Source: an uncultured Clostridia bacterium
Lineage (GTDB): Bacteria > Bacillota > Clostridia > Saccharofermentanales > Saccharofermentanaceae
DNA length: 46,626 bases
Direction of reading: 5' to 3'
NCBI GenBank assembly: GCA_946407705.1
Contig: CAMJPC010000018.1
Location: forward strand, 1 to 46,626
The translations under genes were made by a program, and so were the position numbers. Below, in pieces: positions 42,792-46,626 of the stretch. A model generated the notes under the pieces. The model did not search any database. It was not told the DNA's origin and saw only the letters and a list, made by a program, of their open reading frames with translations. Each line of letters starts with the position of its first letter. The stretch's first letter is position 1.

Positions 42792-45700
42792 ATGCTCGCA
42801 GTCCTGTATCTTTGCGTATGCGCCATAACCGGAATGCTCCTTTTGGCGATCTGCGTTCCTGATGTAAGACGTCTCTATCTTGCTTGCGCGCCCTCACTCA
42901 AGGCGATCGAAAATATCCCCAGCACCCTTTTCGTAGTTTCTGCCGGAACAGTTACCGGCATGATGATCGTGCCGTTCGTCCATTATTTCGTGATCCTCGC
43001 GCTGTCCTACTTTGTTGCAAGCGACAAGCTCTGCATGAAGATAGGCTTTATGGTGACGGCCGCGCTGTTCTTCTGGCTGGTCCTCACCTGCCTCATCGTG
43101 GTCAACAAGAGACGTATCAAGAAAGAAGAAAACCCCGAGGAAGAAGCGGTAACCAAGCTTCCTTCCTATGTTAACAAGCCGTCGAATACTCTTTTCTACA
43201 GCTTCGTTATCTTAGCCGTAACGGTAACCGCTGCGTTCCTGATGTTCTACACATACAGGATCGACCGCGGATATCTCCTTAACGGCTACTCCACATTCTC
43301 TGACCTCTCGCCCCACACGGCAATGGTCTCCTCGTTCGGCACAGGATTCAACTTTCCTACCGAATACATGCATTTCTCAGGTGACGGAATCAAGTACCAC
43401 TTCATGTTCTACTTCCTCGCAGGAATGCTCCAGTACCTCGGATTCCCCATCGATTATGCGCTCAACATTCCTTCCATCATCGTAATGGTATGCGCAATGA
43501 TCCTCCTGGGACTCCTTGCAACGCTCCTTTCCGGAAGGCGCCTCGCTTTCGCGCTTTCCCCCGTACTCGTATTCTTCAGAAGCTCGCTCAACGTTTTCAT
43601 CCACATCCGTGACCTCATGGGCTCCGGCAAAACACTGGGCGATGCTCTCACTGAGATAATGTATTCAAACGCATGGTACGGAGTTACCGACTATGACAAC
43701 TGGGGAATCTGGGCTATCAACGTCTATCCCAACCAGCGTCACCTGATGCTCGGCGTTGCAGCCGTCCTCATCTGCGTCATTCTGTTTTTGCCTTTCTTGA
43801 GAAGACTCTGCATCTCCGCAATGAGCGCAGGCTCCTTCGGAGGCTTCTTTAAGGCAATATTGTTCTCACGCAACGCATGGCTTCCCAGGACTGACGACCC
43901 GCTTTCAGCAGGCACCGTCGCTCTCTATGTATGCGTCATGGTGATCGTCATGCCGTATTTCCACGGTTCATGCCTTATCGCTCTGCTGCTCGTACTTTTC
44001 GGAATGGCACTCTTTTCAGAGAGCAGACTGCTCCACCTTATGGTCGCCGTTTGCGCTGTCGTTTCATCTTTCATACTGACACTCACATTCTCAGGCGGCG
44101 CGCAGAACGTGGTCAAGATCCAGTTCAATCCCGGATTCATTCTCTCCGAGAAGTCCAATCCGCTTACCGGTGCCGTTCTGGTCAGCTGGGCCAAGTACCT
44201 CGCCATCGTTACGGGAGCAACGCTCCTCGTAGCTGCAGCATGCACCGTTTTCCTTTTATTCCATGACATCGTTAAGAAAAAGCCGGTCTACAGGTTCTTC
44301 CTGATCATCGCTTTCCTTAACCCTCTCATCTTTGCGTTCTTCTTCCAGGTCACACTGGAGATGCTCGCAAACCACAAGTTCATCCAGGTATCCATCATAT
44401 TGATCGACGCTTTCGTCGCAATATTCCTCGCTAACCTGTTCGTTGTTCCCGGCCGCCGCAAGGCCGTCGCTCTCGCTGCCGACGTTCCTGCAGACGCCGC
44501 AGACAAGGACGAAGATGACGAAGAAGACGATGATGAGGATGAGGATGAGGACGAAGAGAAATCCGTTTTCGATGACAAGGCTCTTGAAGCCAACATCGAA
44601 AAGGCTGAGAAAGAGGGAGAGCTCGCTCCCGTGATCCTCGAAAAAGAAGAACCCAAGGAGATCCGCTTCGGCGATGAGGAGAAATCCGAAGACGATGAGG
44701 AAGGTCCTTTTGAAGTCCTCGACGATGAAGACGAAAAGTCTGAAGAAAAGTCTGACGGACCCGTTGAAATAACCGACGACAAGCCTGAGGAAGAATCTGA
44801 AGATGAATCTGAAGATAAATCCAAAGACGAGTCTGAAGAAAGGAATGAGGAAAAGACCGAAGAAGCTTCCGAAGAGAAATCCGAAGCTGAAGAATCCAAG
44901 GATGAGGAAAAGTCCGAAGACGATTCTGACAAGGAAGAAACCGATTCTGAATCCTCGTCCGATGAAGATGTCATTGACGATTCTGATGACGCCGAGGTCG
45001 CTCTCGAGAGAACTCCCGCAGATCCCGCCATCACCAAGAAGCTGAGCTTCAACGGCGAGAATACCGGGGAGGATTCCGAAGAAAAGAAGGAAGAATCCAT
45101 AGAAGAAACTGAAGAACTCCCCTTCGAAGTCCTCGATGACGAAGAAGAGGAAAAGGATGAGAAGAAGTCCGAAGAGTCCAAGGAATTGAAGACCGAAGAC
45201 GATAAGGACAAAGACGGGCTCATTGAGGAAGATGACCCCGATAACGACGGAAAAGAAGACGTGGACGATGACGATGATCTTGAGGATATGGTCCTCGATC
45301 ATCACGAAGTCGCTTCCGAAAAGGCCAAGGGCATGCCCGTTCCGGTCTGGATCTTCTTCGAGTTCCTCGGAGTGGTCGCAGGTCTCATCCTCCTCACCGG
45401 ACTTGTTGCAACAGGTATTTCCGAGTGGGCAACATACGTTAACCTTAATTCCACTCCGATGGCCATCAACACTAATTCTCCGGTCACCGAATGGGTCATC
45501 AAGAATACCGAACCTGATGACGTATTCCTCACACCTGAATGGTCCATGGACAGATTCCTGCTCACAGGACGCCCGATGTACTATGGCTGGCCTTACTACG
45601 CATGGTCTGCAGGCCACGACACAAACAAGCGTGACACTATCTATCTGTGGCTCATCTCCGGCTGCGGCGGCGACATCAAGGAGTTCAAGCGCTACTGCAA

Positions 45701-45854
45701 GGAACGTGGAATCCGCTACCTGATCGCAGATCCCGAGTTCGAGGAAGGCGACTACGGTGACGACGTATTCTTCAACCGTGAGTTCTTCGAAGAGAACCTC
45801 CAGCAGGTCGCTTACTTCACAGAGGAGAAGACGGTAATCTACAAGATCTACTGA
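42792..45854 (+). CDS. Giant GT-C-like membrane protein with a ~280-residue acidic insertion
   Basis: 1020 residues from ATG 42792; AAGGGAG fits this start, whereas an in-frame TTG at 42777 overlaps it. Residues 1-560 hold about ten or more membrane segments. The predicted outer loop YSTFSDLSPHTAMVSSFGTG (Asp171, His175) followed by FSGDGIKYHFMFYFLAGML is the layout of GT-C glycosyltransferases. About 563-845 is low-complexity Asp/Glu/Ser/Lys, with short near-repeats (PFEVLDDE twice). One more membrane segment at ~850-880 and a soluble C-terminal domain (~890-1020) follow, the latter with FLTPEWSMDRFLLTGRPMYYG and CGGDIKEFKRYCKERGIRYLI. Such a C-terminal domain is usual in GT-C proteins. Which side of the membrane holds the acidic part is uncertain. 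Glycosyl transfer is inference. Confidence 0.8.
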   Translation: MLAVLYLCVCAITGMLLLAICVPDVRRLYLACAPSLKAIENIPSTLFVVSAGTVTGMMIVPFVHYFVILALSYFVASDKLCMKIGFMVTAALFFWLVLTCLIVVNKRRIKKEENPEEEAVTKLPSYVNKPSNTLFYSFVILAVTVTAAFLMFYTYRIDRGYLLNGYSTFSDLSPHTAMVSSFGTGFNFPTEYMHFSGDGIKYHFMFYFLAGMLQYLGFPIDYALNIPSIIVMVCAMILLGLLATLLSGRRLAFALSPVLVFFRSSLNVFIHIRDLMGSGKTLGDALTEIMYSNAWYGVTDYDNWGIWAINVYPNQRHLMLGVAAVLICVILFLPFLRRLCISAMSAGSFGGFFKAILFSRNAWLPRTDDPLSAGTVALYVCVMVIVMPYFHGSCLIALLLVLFGMALFSESRLLHLMVAVCAVVSSFILTLTFSGGAQNVVKIQFNPGFILSEKSNPLTGAVLVSWAKYLAIVTGATLLVAAACTVFLLFHDIVKKKPVYRFFLIIAFLNPLIFAFFFQVTLEMLANHKFIQVSIILIDAFVAIFLANLFVVPGRRKAVALAADVPADAADKDEDDEEDDDEDEDEDEEKSVFDDKALEANIEKAEKEGELAPVILEKEEPKEIRFGDEEKSEDDEEGPFEVLDDEDEKSEEKSDGPVEITDDKPEEESEDESEDKSKDESEERNEEKTEEASEEKSEAEESKDEEKSEDDSDKEETDSESSSDEDVIDDSDDAEVALERTPADPAITKKLSFNGENTGEDSEEKKEESIEETEELPFEVLDDEEEEKDEKKSEESKELKTEDDKDKDGLIEEDDPDNDGKEDVDDDDDLEDMVLDHHEVASEKAKGMPVPVWIFFEFLGVVAGLILLTGLVATGISEWATYVNLNSTPMAINTNSPVTEWVIKNTEPDDVFLTPEWSMDRFLLTGRPMYYGWPYYAWSAGHDTNKRDTIYLWLISGCGGDIKEFKRYCKERGIRYLIADPEFEEGDYGDDVFFNREFFEENLQQVAYFTEEKTVIYKIY

Positions 45855-45880
45855 TCCTTGGCAAAACCAATCAAAAGAAA

Positions 45881-45910
45881 AGGACTGCACATTACGTGCA
45901 GTCCTTTTTT
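45881..45910 (+). terminator. Strong rho-independent terminator after the acidic membrane protein
   Basis: AGGACTGCAC (45881-45890) pairs perfectly with GTGCAGTCCT (45896-45905) around ATTAC, followed by TTTTTT. On the minus strand the hairpin is followed by a TTTCTTTTGA tail, so it may also stop the convergent EF-G transcript. Confidence 0.92.
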
Positions 45911-45949
45911 GTTCTGTTGTTTTCTTAATGCGTAACTGTTTCTTTGCGA

Positions 45950-45980
45950 GCGGACTTCCGCACAAGCGGGCTTTTCCCGC
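45950..45980. other. Tandem GC-rich hairpins
   Basis: GCGG/CCGC (45950-45953/45958-45961) and GCGGG/CCCGC (45966-45970/45976-45980) lie between the terminator and the end of the EF-G gene. No T run follows, so they may shape the 3' end of the EF-G transcript or mean nothing. Confidence 0.3.
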
Positions 45981-46010
45981 GCGGAGGACCGTAGCGGGCA
46001 AAGTAAAGAG

Positions 46011-46626
46011 TTATGCGTCTTCCTCAACCTTAGCTTCGGAAATAACCTTCTGTGCAACTTCCTCGGGTGCGGGTTCATAACGGACATGCTCCATTGAGAA
46101 CCAGCCGCGGCCCTGAGTCATTGACTTAAGGTCTGTAGCGTATTCAAGCATCTCAGCTGTAGGAACTTCAGCATTGACGACGGAACCGAACTCGTCTGCG
46201 TCGATGCCCATGATCCTGCCGCGGCGCTTATTGAGATCGCCCATGATGTCACCCTGCTTGTCCTCGGGGATGTGAACCTCAACCTTGCTGATGGGTTCGA
46301 GGAGAACAGGACCGGCCTGAGTCATACCTGCCTTGAAAGCGAGGTTTGCAGCGATCTTGAATGCCATTTCTGAAGAGTCTACCGGGTGGTAAGAACCGTC
46401 GACCAGAGTAGCCTTGAGGTTAACAACGGGATATCCTGCAAGAACACCCTTCTTTACGGATTCCTGGAGTCCCTTCTCAACTGCCGGGAAGTAGTTCTTC
46501 GGAACAGCACCGCCGAAGACCTTCTCTTCGAATACGAGTTCTTCGGAATCGTAGTTAGGTTCGAATTCAACCCAGACATCACCATACTGACCGTGACCGC
46601 CGGACTGCTTCTTGTGCTTACCCTGA
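46011..46626 (-). CDS. Elongation factor G-like protein, C-terminal 205 residues (partial, runs off the right edge)
   Basis: Open from the window end to a TAA at 46013-46011. The visible part covers EF-G domains IV and V: QGKHKKQSGGHGQYGDVWVEFEP, AVPKNYFPAVEKGLQE, VLAGYPVVNLKATLVDGSYHPVDSSEMAFKIA, then EVHIPEDKQGDIMGDLNKRRGRIMG and MTQGRGWFSM. EF-G drives translocation on the ribosome. The KHKKQSGGHGQYGDV variant, in place of the usual FVRQSGGRGQYG, is typical of the EF-G paralog seen alongside canonical FusA in many Clostridia, so this may not be the main EF-G. The GTPase domain is outside the window. Confidence 0.88.
   Translation of the reverse strand, partial: QGKHKKQSGGHGQYGDVWVEFEPNYDSEELVFEEKVFGGAVPKNYFPAVEKGLQESVKKGVLAGYPVVNLKATLVDGSYHPVDSSEMAFKIAANLAFKAGMTQAGPVLLEPISKVEVHIPEDKQGDIMGDLNKRRGRIMGIDADEFGSVVNAEVPTAEMLEYATDLKSMTQGRGWFSMEHVRYEPAPEEVAQKVISEAKVEEDA

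Noticed and set aside
44500..45300. Purine-rich GA repeats as a DNA repeat array or CRISPR-like element
   Set aside because: The repetition is at the amino-acid level (Glu/Asp/Lys codons) without regular spacing or conserved DNA units.
44256..46001. Long minus-strand open frames (one of about 580 codons, a Ser-rich one of about 310) opposite the acidic membrane protein
   Set aside because: They arise because GAA/GAT/GAC/TCC codons read backwards rarely give stops. No ribosome-binding site, composition is extreme, and the plus-strand protein has a coherent membrane topology.

Overview
The window reads as chromosomal DNA of an anaerobic, low-to-mid GC Gram-positive bacterium, most likely a member of the Clostridia. 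The evidence is the Firmicutes-type ribosomal protein/ECF transporter cluster (secY-adk-map-infA ... rpmJ-rpsM-rpsK-rpsD-rpoA-rplQ-ecfA-ecfT ... truA), a pyruvate:ferredoxin oxidoreductase start at the left edge, VanW/YoaR and YfhO proteins, and strong GGAGG ribosome-binding sites. A gut or rumen Oscillospirales/Saccharofermentans-like lineage is a guess only. No phage, insertion sequence, CRISPR array, tRNA or rRNA was found. Almost every gene is on the minus strand; the plus-strand exceptions are a HAD phosphatase, a GT2 glycosyltransferase, a lipoprotein and a giant acidic membrane protein.

Layout. 1-3175: start of nifJ, a VanW-family wall protein and a divergent HAD phosphatase. 4958-17925: a cell-envelope glycosylation region. 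It holds a YfhO membrane protein with a phosphohexomutase immediately downstream, a divergent GtrB/CsbB-like GT2 enzyme (polyprenyl-phosphate-sugar synthase type), four tandem paralogous polytopic proteins in a tightly packed operon (9036-15453), and an 809-residue polytopic protein. 17922-22131: cyclophilin, nicotinate phosphoribosyltransferase, an SPFH-NfeD pair and truA. 22139-33384: ROK glucokinase, ECF transporter core with the two ATPases fused into one polypeptide, then rplQ, rpoA, rpsD, rpsK, rpsM, rpmJ, an inserted uncharacterised membrane protein, infA, map, adk and secY. 33545-42643: lipoprotein, a YidC-like/alkaline-phosphatase-superfamily fusion, alanine racemase, NAD(P)HX dehydratase, MetA, a uridine-kinase-like enzyme, a small membrane protein and D-Ala-D-Ala ligase. 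42792-45854: a 1020-residue polytopic protein with a roughly 280-residue, extremely acidic insertion. 46011-46626: C-terminal part of an EF-G-like protein.

How the genes may work together. Three groups point to envelope polymer synthesis and decoration: the mutase/YfhO/GT2/tandem-paralog region, the YidC-phosphatase fusion adjoining alr, and Ddl with the giant acidic protein. In the best-supported model (inference), the mutase supplies hexose-1-phosphate, the GT2 enzyme loads a sugar on undecaprenyl phosphate, and YfhO plus the GT-C-like proteins transfer sugars outside the membrane. The fusion protein would act on phosphate or phosphoglycerol-type groups. The most interesting candidates for undescribed biology are the four-paralog array, the YidC-phosphatase fusion, the acidic-insert GT-C-like protein and a folded leader in front of rpsM.
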